From Trissonchulus latispiculum (taxonomy: Eukaryota > Nematoda > Enoplea > Enoplida > Ironidae), in assembly GCA_030248195.1 (NCBI GenBank), contig JASAND010030234.1, positions 1 through 64,000 of the forward strand: a stretch of DNA of 64,000 nucleotides, read 5' to 3'. The notes below the pieces were generated by a model. The model was not told the DNA's origin, searched no databases, and saw only the letters and a program-made list of their open reading frames with translations. Both the position numbers and the translations under genes were made by a program. Every line of letters begins with the position of its first letter. Position 1 is the stretch's first letter. Shown here piece after piece: positions 1 to 10,099 of this stretch.

Positions 1-663
1 TAAGTCTACTTTCCATAAGTGGACGCGCTGACCTTCCGTGTAATCAAGTGCAGAGCGGTTTCTGTCACTAGACCGGAGAGCAGAGCGTTTTCTGACTCTG
101 GATCCTAGCAACTTCATTACACATTTTTAAATTTTGAGTAACCTTACCAGTACTGAATAAAATTTGACTGCGAATGAAACTGCTGAAATGCTGAGTTGAA
201 GTCTTCAAAACTGAAATAGATTAAAAAATACTGGCAAGTTCAGGGGGCCGTTACATAAAACCTTCAATAAGTCAATAGGTTCAATAGGCAATAGGTAAAT
301 AGGCTGAGTGTGACATGCTAATGACGAGCAATTCAAAGATCTGGTTTCTATCGATCACCTTACCATATATCTGACTAATCACACACTAATCAGAGTTCAT
401 ACTTAGATTGTATATCTCCTTAAAGCCACAGTTTGAAACTAATTTATATCTTTAGTTTTTTCATGTTTCTGAAAGATTCCACATGTTCCCTTCTTTTTAT
501 TGGTTTGGCTCAATAAAAGTATTGTAGCGCAGCCGGTGTAAACCGTTCCAAATCAGGATTCGTAGACCAACTGGCTACCCGACAAGTAATTGTCGGGGGC
601 GCTGCCACACAATAGATAACGCGCCTGGCCGTCAGGATCCAGGCAGGGGAAGCCTCGCCAAAT
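1..663. other. Intergenic DNA beside an LTR-like sequence
   Basis: No open frame of note. If the LTR at 664-1152 belongs to a minus-strand element, this stretch would be its leader: read on the minus strand it begins ATTTGGCGAGG, which resembles the primer-binding segment that follows 5' LTRs of invertebrate Ty3/gypsy elements. No gag could be recognised. Confidence 0.3.
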
Positions 664-1152
664 TGTTGTAGTTGTTGATCCAACCTACCTAAGCTAACCA
701 GCTAAACCTAACTACCAATATAACAAGACAGTTACATAAATGATTTAATAAACAGTACGTACATACGTGGGCGTACGCGTAAGCCCTTACAGACAGTCAA
801 ACCCATTTACACAATACAACATACAAACATACTTACCAGTACAGTACCCTAGGGGGAGAGAAGGGGACCCGAGCGGACCCAACAAAACGGGACGGGTGGA
901 GAAAAGGCGAACCCAGATGAGCCCTTTGATACAGCCGGACTGTAGGAGGAAAACTAGACGACTGAAGTGTTTTAGAGATTTGAAGGGAGACCCCCAAGTA
1001 GGCGGGGCTTAGGGAGACATACAGCGCCGCCTATACACCAGCCAGCGAATGGCTGACTAACACCTATGACAATTACAATCAATATAGGCAGGTAAGCTGC
1101 CAAAGAGAACAGAAGCCAGACGCGGAAGTAAATACATAAACAAGACACAACA
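664..1152 (-). mobile_element. Probable Ty3/gypsy-type LTR
   Basis: On the minus strand this 489-bp segment begins TGTTGTGTC and ends CTACAACA, so it has the TG...CA ends and a TGTTG/CAACA inverted pair typical of LTRs. It is followed by a TTTGGCGAGG primer-site-like stretch. The bases just before it (CAAATTACCCCC) are not a polypurine tract, so it looks like a 5' LTR or a solo LTR rather than a 3' LTR. No matching target duplication was found. Confidence 0.4.
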
Positions 1153-1177
1153 GGGGGTAATTTGCATATATTACTCC

Positions 1178-1744
1178 TTACACTACATCATCTTCCTCTT
1201 TCGTAGGTTCTAGTAACAAGATTGTATCGGGATGATAGGTAGGTGCTTGGACAACGGGTAAGCTCTGGTGCAGGAGCCTCGGGCACTGTGGCGGCATCTC
1301 TGGCAATATCGTCTGCTCGATGTCTTTCTTGCGGTTGAACGGTTTCGGGGGAAACGACCAATGTAAGTTTGGATCGCTCTCTGGTTGCCTGTGCAATTTC
1401 GACGCTTGCATGAGTTCCAAACAGAACCATTTTCGAATTCGAAGGTATAGGAAGGAACCTTTCAGGGCAATCACTTGTTTTGGGTTGCTGCACTGTAACT
1501 CTCCTGTGCGAACTTGAGGCAACTTTAGACGAACAACATAGTTTCCAACTTTAATCTTGATGGCTTGTGGATTCTCCAGCACTTCTTCCTTTTCATCTGT
1601 AGAGTAGAGTTGTTGGCCGGCCGAGGAAAACCCGGCCGGCCGGCTGCCGGCCGGCCCACTATGCCGACAATCCGGCTGGCCGGCTGGGTCAGATGATATA
1701 GGAAGGAACCTTTCAGGACAATCACTTGTTTTGGGTTGCTGCAC
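1178..1744 (-). other. Unassigned open frame, partly duplicated
   Basis: A minus-strand frame of 188 codons that ends in a run of acidic residues (EEDDVV). It is stitched partly from transposon sequence (the GGCCGG array) and partly from the duplicated segment at 1446-1947. I do not recognise a family. Lying directly upstream of the LTR at 664-1152, it might be a decayed retroelement reading frame, but no catalytic or zinc-knuckle motif is visible. Treat as a non-functional frame. Confidence 0.25.
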
Positions 1745-1947
1745 TGTAACTCTCCTGTGCGAACTTGAGGCAACTTTAGACGAACAACATAGTTTCCAAC
1801 TTTAATCTTGATGGCTTGTGGATTCTCCAGCACTTCTTCCTTTTCATCTGAAGAGTAGAGTTGTTGGCCGGCCGAGGAAAACCCGGCCGGCCAACACCCG
1901 GCCGGCCGGGTCAGATGCAGCCAGCCGGCCGGCAGGCCGGTCTTCAG
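1446..1947. repeat. 251-bp tandem duplication that includes half a transposon
   Basis: The text from TATAGGAAGGAACC at 1446 recurs from 1697 with very few changes, giving a 251-bp period. Each unit carries the same host sequence followed by the left end of the GGCCGG element; only the second unit continues into a complete element. The junction lies inside the GGCCGG array (GGGTCAGATG), so the duplication probably arose after insertion, by recombination at those short words. Confidence 0.85.
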
Positions 1948-2200
1948 AAAAAGGATACTACTTGATTTTATCTGTTATACATAACCAGGAGTAACTGTAT
2001 GCATCGATTAATGCTAAATATTTTGCAAAACACACGAAAAATAGGGCAAAACAGATACCGGCCGGCTTTTTTTGACCGGCCGGCCTGTTTAACCCGGCCG
2101 GCCGGTTTGCATCACCCGGCCAGCCGGCCGGCCGGGTTCACAAGCTCGGCTGGCCGGGTCCGGCCGGCCGAGTCAAAAAACCGGCCGGGCAACAACACTA
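1856..2200. mobile_element. hAT-like non-autonomous element, GGCCGG-word family
   Basis: Ends are TAGAGTTGTTGGCCGGCC on the left and, inverted, TAGTGTTGTTGCCCGGCC on the right. Flanks are CTGAAGAG and CTAAAGAG, an 8-bp target duplication with one mismatch, as expected for hAT transposases. The 345-bp interior has no coding capacity and is crowded with CCGGCCGG words, the first of which is already part of the terminal repeat. Confidence 0.75.
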
Positions 2201-2208
2201 CTAAAGAG

Positions 2209-2834
2209 CTGTAGACTGTGGAATTCAACTTTGTCAGCATTCTCCATCCGAACATGAGTTCTGCAGGTGATTCGCCGGATGCTGTCGGTGTTGAATGAAT
2301 TGAAGTGAACGTTTGCCGCAGAGATTGCTCTCAAGTCAGATTCTGCAACATTAGGGCTTGAATTCTTTTTTGCATTAGCGTTGCATGAAACCAATTTTCA
2401 ATTGCAATAGGCAATAGGCGACTACTTTCAATTTAATAGGCGCCTTCAACAGGCGAGCGTATTGAGGAATATATAAGCGCGATAAATATAACATTAAGTT
2501 TGGAAAAAGTTTTGATCCCTTTTTAGTATTGTGTCGTGACTATTAAAAGGTAGTAGCTTTTTTACAGCGTATGGTGCTCAGTACTGCGAATGCTTCCTGC
2601 TCTGTTCGCCTGTAACTAACTCTTCAGAGCGTTGCACTCGAGCTATGTTAATACCTATGAATTTCACCTATGGAAACTGGAAAATTGTGGTTATATCCCA
2701 ATGAAACATTGGAAAACTTAAGATATAAATGAGTTTTGAACTATGACTTTAATCCATATATGCACTTTGGCTAGAATGTCTGATTACTGTGATTAGTCAG
2801 TTACTGTGATTAGTGTGATTACTGTGATTAGTCA
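2209..2834. other. Intergenic, nothing recognised
   Basis: No ORF, RNA gene or clear repeat apart from short repeated phrases GTGATTAGTCAGTTACTGTGATTAG just before 2835. Confidence 0.4.
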
Positions 2835-2841
2835 GTTATAT

Positions 2842-4671
2842 CAAGAGTACATAATACATAAGAGTCTGACAGCAGGCAAGCTCTCTGTTATCAGCTGTAG
2901 GTACACGCTATTTTCGCTAACGGCTGACCCCCCCACAAACGTGTATGTGCTCTTCAAAGAAATTCGCACGCTATCTTTACGTGTTAATGTTCGAAGCAGA
3001 CGCACATTGAACCAACTGAGTAGTTGTGTTTTCGAGCTTTAACACATAAAGATTTCTTTGAAGAGCACATACACATTTGTGGGGGGGTCAGCCGTTAGCG
3101 AACATAGCATGTACCTACCTACAGCTGATAACCAGGGTTTTTTGGTTTTCGGATTTGCGTCAACCTTGCGTCCAGCTATTTTTAAGTTGCGTCCCGTTAA
3201 GAAATTTTGCGTCCAGGTAAAATTATTGTTTTAGCGTGTTTTATATGCAAAAATTGTATTCTTTATAAAAATGTCGATTATTTCTTTAGTGATAATAGTA
3301 ATTGTATGAAAAAGAACTCAGAATGGTGATGCTACTGAACAGTAATGCACGATTACAAAATATGTGAAATACGCCCTATGTGAAATACGCCCTATATACA
3401 CGACTGGAGGTCTGGGGGGGGGCGGAGCCCGTTGAGTTGCTGAAGTTGAGAAAATTTTTTGCGATTACGGAAAAATCAGTAATGCAAATGTTCAAAACGA
3501 TAAAACTGGCATCTGTTGTATCTAACACATATCGTGACCAATTTTCGATATTATTGACACACATTATTCAGATGTTTTGATGTTATAGTTAAACTAATCA
3601 AGAATTAGTTAAATAGCTATTAAATTAATATCAGTCAGAACAAAGGCAGTAATCTTGTTTCGAAAACTTTGAGAACTAATGAATCCTGAAAACATTATGG
3701 CAAACAAGCAGCGGGGGGTCTGGGGGGCGGAGCCCCCCAGAAGTTGGAGAAATTTTTTGAAATTACGGAAAAATCCGTAATGAAAATGATTAAAAAGATT
3801 AATTTCTCATCAGTTACATTTAACTAAAATACCATCTATTATGCATTTTTTTGTGTAAATTACATTTGTAAATTATAGAATTTTGACTTGTTTTCATTTT
3901 GAGAAGTCAGTATCAATAAACAAAGAGCGTGTATGGGATGCGTAGTGCAGTATTAATCAAAGGCAAAAACAGTGAAATATTAACGTTGGTGGCGAATACG
4001 ACTGATTAACCCTTTAATGCCTGAATTTCTTCAGGACAAACGTTTTTCGATGACTGCGCGAGTTGAATGCTTTAAATGAACCAAACCAAAAATTGGATAC
4101 TCTACAAATTTGGTTGACTTTTGGTAATTAAGGGATTAATCCCCGGAAGCTGAATATGTTTTGAAAATCCAGTCAAGAACAAAATTTAGACTTTAAAAAC
4201 GGTGCTAATGCAATTGTATGAACCTCATTACATTACATGATCCCAAAAATTTGTATATTCTGCTATGGATACAAATTTTATTAATTATGGGCTTCGACCT
4301 ATTATATATGTATCGATACAGGTAGATAACACAGCTAATAACTCAACAAGTACTGACACATTACAAAGCGTTGGCATTCGATGGCATAGTGGAAAACACC
4401 AGGGGTCTGGGGGGCGGAGCCCCCCAGAAACCGAGAAAATTTTTGGAAAATATGGAAAAATTGGTACTGGAAACATTTAAAGTTTTCACTCTTACAAAAG
4501 TGAATTTTCTCCCGAAATAACGTTGGGTCTAGCTTGCGTCCCGTTAAAATTTCGTTGCGTCAAGATAGGAAACTTTGCGTCCAGACGCACTTCTGGACGC
4601 AAAAAACCCTGCTGATAACAGAGAGCTTGCGGCTTGCCTGCTCTCACACTCTTATATATTATGTACTCTTG
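2842..4671. mobile_element. Foldback element A (CAAGAGTACATAAT family, 7-bp TSD)
   Basis: Ends CAAGAGTACATAATA...TATTATGTACTCTTG-type are inverted, and both flanks are GTTATAT (2835-2841 and 4672-4678), a 7-bp target duplication. The arms, about 150-200 bp long, pair almost end to end: the left arm carries CAGCAGGCAAGCTCTCTGTT, CGGCTGACCCCCCCACAAAC and a segment that is inverted around 3050-3110 (TTTGTGGGGGGGTCAGCCG). A TTGCGTCC element (3133-4611) has inserted into the right arm. No coding capacity; superfamily unassigned. Confidence 0.85.
3133..4611. mobile_element. hAT-like element, TTGCGTCC-word family, copy 1
   Basis: Starts CAGGGTTTTTTGG and ends GACGCAAAAAACCCTG, flanked by a perfect 8-bp duplication CTGATAAC (3125-3132, 4612-4619). 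Words TTGCGTCC/TTGCGTCAA are clustered just inside both ends in the same orientation. The interior has GGTCTGGGGGGCGGAGCCCC hairpins at about 3407, 3716 and 4409 and short fragments AATTACGGAAAAATCCGTAA. No transposase frame. It sits within the right arm of foldback A. Confidence 0.9.
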
Positions 4672-4786
4672 GTTATATATATAAGGTGATAGATAAAAAC
4701 GGATCTTCGAGTTCTTCGTGATAAGCATATCACAAAAATATTTTCGAATTATCAAAGAAGTTAATTTGTTTCCGATTACAAGTGCA

Positions 4787-5456
4787 TAGTGATGTTTCAG
4801 TCACTGAAACTGAAACTGAAACTGAAACGGAAACTATTTTGAGAAGACACCTGAAACTGAAACTGAAACTGAAACAAACATTTTCAGGCAGCCGACTGAA
4901 ACTGAAACTTGGGTAAAAGACTGAAACTCGGACAGAAACTAGTTTCAGTCTTTCCGTAACTCTTGGAATTTTTAAGGTTTTGAGCTTCGATTCTGTTAAC
5001 AGTGCTGTAAGAGAGGCTGAATAAACATTAAATTGTGCTTTATATTATCTCAGAGAGCTTGAAACCGTTGTTTTTAAAGCGAACTGAAACTGAAACTGAA
5101 ACTCCGACTGAAACTAAAACTGAAACTGAAACCATATTGGGTAAAAGACTGAAACTCGGACTAAAACTAGTTCCAGTCTTTCCTTAAATCTTGAAATTTT
5201 TAAGGTTTTGAGCTTCGATTCTGTTAACAGTGCTGTAAGAGAGGCTGAATAAACATTAAATTGTGCTTTATATTATCTCAGAGAGCTTGAAACCGTTGTT
5301 TTTAAAGCGAACTGAAACTGAAACTGAAACTCCGACTGAAACTAAAACTGAAACTGAAATTATTTTAAGTTGCCGACTGAAACTGAAATTATTTCGAACC
5401 ACCGACGGAAACTGAAACTGAAACTGAAACGAAAATCGGCTACTGAAACAACACTA
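4787..5456. mobile_element. hAT-like element, GAAACT-word family
   Basis: Left end TAGTGATGTTTCAGT, right end (inverted) TAGTGTTGTTTCAGT, with a perfect 8-bp duplication CAAGTGCA at 4779-4786 and 5457-5464. The ends are filled with tandem GAAACT words, some separated by CCGACT. A 228-bp internal segment beginning GGGTAAAAGACTG at 4911 is repeated from 5139. No coding capacity. Confidence 0.9.
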
Positions 5457-5464
5457 CAAGTGCA

Positions 5465-6677
5465 TCTATGAAAGATGTTTGTTTTTACGGCAGTGACATA
5501 TGAGTTTATATGTACGTATGTGGATGTGTTTTCATATGAAAATCATTCATTTGAAGAAGCTCAATAATGCTGTCATTCCTATGGATGGCGGAACCGGAAC
5601 CTTATGAGTACTATCCGTCGCTTTATGGCGTTCGTGGATAATTACTGTTTTATATGTGGACATTAATTCTTTGTAAGGCGAGTATGTGTGCTTAGCATCA
5701 TGTGTGAATGGAGTTGATCGCCAGGGGACGAAACGACGCCCAGCAGCAGGGCTCGTTCAGTTCCCAATTTATTGCGCTCTGTCATCAGGAATCTGCTGAA
5801 TTGGTTTGTTTTACCTTACTTTTTGAAAGTAGTGAAAGTGTTCTTGTAAAACGACTTCGAAATAATACTACTTGTTGAAAACAAAGCGATACATGCTCTT
5901 GTTGGCCGTAACCGTTAGCAGCTAGCTACAACAATTTTAGCAGAAAATCACCCAGCGCCTGAGATTGAAGAAAAAACAGTATAAAATATATTTTGATTGA
6001 GTACATGATCTCAGAAACCTACTTTTATCATGTTTTAATAATATCTGATTTTGAATGAATACGTCACAAAGAGACCACCAATTACAGAATATCTTGCTAG
6101 CAGTGAAATATCTATTAGTCGTGGGCTGGGCAACCATTCCAAACTTAAGCACAACAATCTTATGTAAAGTCCCAGAATTTATATGCTGAGCCTTCCACAA
6201 GTTTTAAAAGATTTACAGAATTGAATAAATAACTGAAAAACAGTTTGAATTGGCCACTCTTACAAGCAAAAGTAAATTAGAAGAATGTGAGCATTACTTG
6301 AAGAAACAAAGGTTACATCCGGTCTAGATAGATTGTTATAAAGAGGGACACCAAAACTGGAAGTTTCTTACGCAATCAAAGTTGACTAAAAGTCTTCAGC
6401 TAATGTAGCATAAACCTGTCTTTTAGACCTGGAGGACGTATATTGTAAACACAAAACAATGGCAAATTTTGCAAATTTTAGAACTTGTGTTGTTGATTCA
6501 ATGCTGCCCACAGTCCTGAAATTAGAACATGCAAATCCTTTCGACAAACAAAATAAAATCTAGCTTCGTTTCATTGATTTGAATTTTTCAAACTGCAAGT
6601 AAAAGTAAAGCTCATTAAAAGATACATATATGTAAGATAAGAAGGCGTATGGAATATGATATGAAAATTCAGCTAAT
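5465..6677. other. Intergenic, nothing recognised
   Basis: Unique-looking A+T-rich DNA. Open frames are short and random in composition. No splice-framed coding segment found on either strand. Confidence 0.4.
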
Positions 6678-6915
6678 GGCCCAGGCTGTAGTAGTTTTCA
6701 CGTTTGACTCGAGATCGGAAGAGTTGTGGTTCGATCTCCGGGCCAGACAGTTCTTACGATCCTGAAAAGCTGAAGTGTTCCCTCCCCCTTCCCTCTCTCT
6801 CTCTCTCTCTCCTAGGTCCTGGTTTCAAGAGAACACAGTGAGTGACGCCTCATGTTTTAGGCTCGCCTTCGGTCGTCTTGGTGCACCAGCACTCGGTTGA
6901 CCTATAAAAGCCAAT
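6678..6915 (+). repeat. tRNA-derived SINE copy
   Basis: The head GGCCCAGGCTGTAGTAG... to CGGGCC folds like a tRNA, with an anticodon-loop sequence CTCGAGA and a B-box GGTTCGATC at 6728-6736. It is followed by a CT-rich stretch ((CT)n near 6795-6812) and a body containing CCTGGTTTCAAGAGAACACAGTG, which resembles the body of the copy at 57329 (CCCGGTTTCAAGGCCACAGGGTG). The shared loop and body mark one SINE family. Confidence 0.6.
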
Positions 6916-8788
6916 GTCTGCCTAAACGAACCTTGGTTCATGCATAGTAGGTACTTACCAGAAATATGCACGTTCGTGTAGGAGTAATCCAGAATTGACA
7001 ACTAATATGACTTGTTATGGATAAAACCATTAAATCCAAGGATTAGCCATTAATGCGAGCCGAACGAACAAAACGGATTCTCACAGGAGCTTTGTACGGA
7101 CTGCTCGCATGAATGACGTGCACTATTGAAACAGATACCATCTAACCTGCAAAAAGCAAATACGTTATAATTGCTTTAAACTGAAATTGCTCTAAGTAGT
7201 CTATTTCCACAATTATGCCAAAGCAACTGATATACAATGCAGATTTTCTCAATGTCAGGGATATATGAAGTTTTTATGCTATGAATAAATTTGAAATTAT
7301 TGAATATTGAAATATCGGAAATTCTTATACTTATGAAAGCACAAACTTCTATGGATGCTCACAAGTCTACGAGGTACATATGTATGTATTTAAGAAATAA
7401 CTTAAACTCTAGAAAAAACCATGCAACAGTACCGCGTTTGGGCGTATTTTGACTTCATAAAACCAAGGGTTCCAATAATTAAGAGTGTGACGCTTGTCAC
7501 TCATAGTTACTAATGGGCTCTTGGTGATAGTTTTAGTATATATCTACAGCGGCACAATATTAATTATGCTAAGTTTGGCCTTTTGATTGAATACGCCAGT
7601 ACCTACAATGAGTGCTTCAAGTGTAGCCAAATATAAATGGCCAATAACAAAATTCATATCAAGTATTAGTTTCCTTTTATAATAAGGCAAATACTGATAT
7701 ACATGAGACACTATAGAGAATGAGAGCATAGGCCCAGTTTTACTCTAGAGGTAAGTCAGCAAGCCTGGAAAAGGGTGTCTAACTTATGAAATGTGCTCGA
7801 ACAGGTCAGAAAGCGTGTATAGGTGTGTGCGTGATCTCGGCTCTAAAGTGCAGGTGAAAATTTAATTCATCTAACTCCCTTGTTGATAAGTGGGATATCC
7901 TATATGCAAAACAATTGGATATACCTAGAAGTCTTTCAGGTACATACATGCATGTGTGTGGCAGTCTCTCTGCTTCTTGGTTTTCTGATATACGGAGGTC
8001 GGAAACTGAGTCCCCTGTCAAGAGGGCACCTTATAATTTGAATATAAACAGAGGACGCCTGCAACAGTCAAGTTTATCTTCTTCTTTAGAGCTGATAATA
8101 TGCTTACATGGTTATTTACCACAGAAGAACTAGACGAGACGGGATGGTTAGCATACGATAGTACGGTGGTGGAATAAATGTGGGAGGACTCCATTGATGA
8201 GAACGAAAAGAGAGTATGCAACTTTGACCAAACTTCGCTTACAATATTTAAATCACTGTTTTATGATTTTCTCGGAAAATTGCATAAAAACCCGTAAAAT
8301 GATTTTAAAATTACTAATTTTCCGATATTTTGGCTGAATTTGTTAAAATAAATTTTAAAAATATTTACTTTTTGCTCGTTTTGAGGTGAGGTAAATTTGA
8401 AATTAACATTTTTGGAGGACACCCTCTCGGAAGTTGTTATGTACTCAAGCTCTAAGATGGTACACAAAGTCCCATGACATTTAACTCACGCACTACAGTA
8501 CCGGAACAAGAATATTTGGTTTCATACGTATCAGAAGACGATAGACATTTTCAAGAATCGAATCCCATAGAGAGGGGCTTTACTCGTCAGCATTTAATCG
8601 TCAGCATTTGTAGCTTTACTCAGAAGGATTTCGCAATTTCAGATTTCATGCAAATCTCTTTAAAGTTGCAGAAATGCAGTATATACAGGCGTGTTGTTAT
8701 GCTATTCTTCCCGAATAGCAGCTTTTTAGCGCATTCCAAAAGGTATTGAGCGGGCACTACCTTCTACGTGAAAACGAGTTGGAGCAAA
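6916..8788. other. Intergenic, nothing recognised
   Basis: No coding region, RNA gene or complete element seen. Only short random open frames. Confidence 0.4.
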
Positions 8789-8795
8789 ATAACAT

Positions 8796-9519
8796 CAAGA
8801 GTACATAGTACATAAGAGTATGACAAGCGTCATACGCTACGTATTATCAGCTCGCTACATCCGATGCGCGCTATCGGCTGACCCCCCCCCCCCCCCATAA
8901 ATTCACAAAGAAGTTCGAACGCTACGTTTGCAAGCAACAGGTGCACTTTGAACCAACTGACTAATTGTGCTTTCGAGCTTTAGCGTGCAAGCATAGCGTT
9001 CGAATTTGCTGTGTTAAGGGGGGTCTGATTTATGGGGGAAGGGTAAGTCGATAGCGTGCAGAGGATGTAGCGAGCTGATAATATATACATGAGTATGAAG
9101 CTTGTCATACTCTTATGTAATATCAAGAGTACATAATAACTAAGAGTATGACTAGCGTCGCACTCTTAGTTATTAGGTTGGGGGAGTGGGGGACATCGTC
9201 TGCACGATAACGGCTGACCCACTACACAAATTAGACCCCAGTGACCCCTCCCATAAATGAGTACCTAGTTCCCATTTGCGTACCATCACTCGCTTGTAAG
9301 TTTATGTGTTGAAGCCAAAAACGTTCTATCAGCAGCTGGACACTTTCGAGCTTCAACATATAAAAATACAATCGAGTAATGGTACACAAATGTGCACTAG
9401 GTACTCATTTGTGGGAGGGGTCACTGGGATCTAATTTGTGTGGGTGGTCAGCCGTTATCGTACAGATGATGTCCCCGGCCTTAATAACTAAGAGTGTGAC
9501 TTGGTATTATGTACTCTTG
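8796..9519. mobile_element. Composite foldback element B+C (CAAGAGTACATA family)
   Basis: The outermost ends CAAGAGTACATAG (8796) and TTATGTACTCTTG (9519) are flanked by a perfect 7-bp duplication ATAACAT. Inside are two foldbacks in series: 8796-9120 (arms with CTCGCTACATCCGATGCGCG and its inverse near 9045-9080) and 9124-9519 (arms with CGATAACGGCTGACCC, GTACTCATTTGTGGGAGGGG). The inner right end of the first is cut short at CTTATGTAA, so the pair shares one outer set of ends. Confidence 0.8.
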
Positions 9520-10018
9520 ATAACATAAAGCAACTGTGGTGTCGTTTGTGCCTGTGTCATTGTAACAGGACCAGATGATGCATCAAGTAGCCGCCAGTCT
9601 GTATATACAACAGGACTGGTCAATTCTTCACACTAGCTATGTGGGGAATATATACTAGAAAACTTCAATTGGATAATTCGACATAGCATCAGATATTCCA
9701 GTACCACAGAGATGAAACGCTTATCCTGATTAAATAAGGCTGAATTATATTATGAACCAACAGTTAATTTAAATAAGTAAACAAGCTGAGGTGACAAGCA
9801 ATAAAGTTGAACCACGGCTAACGATATTCCTCGGATAATGCAAAGATGTGCTTTGCATGTGAAAATTACCATTGATACTGTCATTGATAACATAAACCGT
9901 ATCGCAAATACAAACAGAAAGGAACAACAAGCAAAAGCTGCTTGCAAAACTGTCCATTATAGAATTTAAAGAAGAAATTTGCTATTGCAGCACCTCCAGC
10001 CAGAAAAATTAGGGCCTC

Positions 10019-10092
10019 AGGTGGGGGATCAAACCCACAACCTTTGGCGATCTAGAGCAAAGCTCTGCCGATTGAATCACTCAGGCAATACC
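10019..10092 (-). repeat. tRNA-like SINE head
   Basis: Read on the minus strand this gives GCCTGAGTGATTCAATCGGC, a CTCTAGA anticodon-like loop, GGTTGTGGGTTTGATCCCCC and CCTGAGGC, that is A- and B-box-like blocks plus pairing ends. The anticodon stem is imperfect, so it is not a working tRNA gene. The loop and the following GGTTGTGG match the 6678 copy, which suggests the same SINE family. Confidence 0.45.
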
Positions 10093-10099
10093 AGACTAC

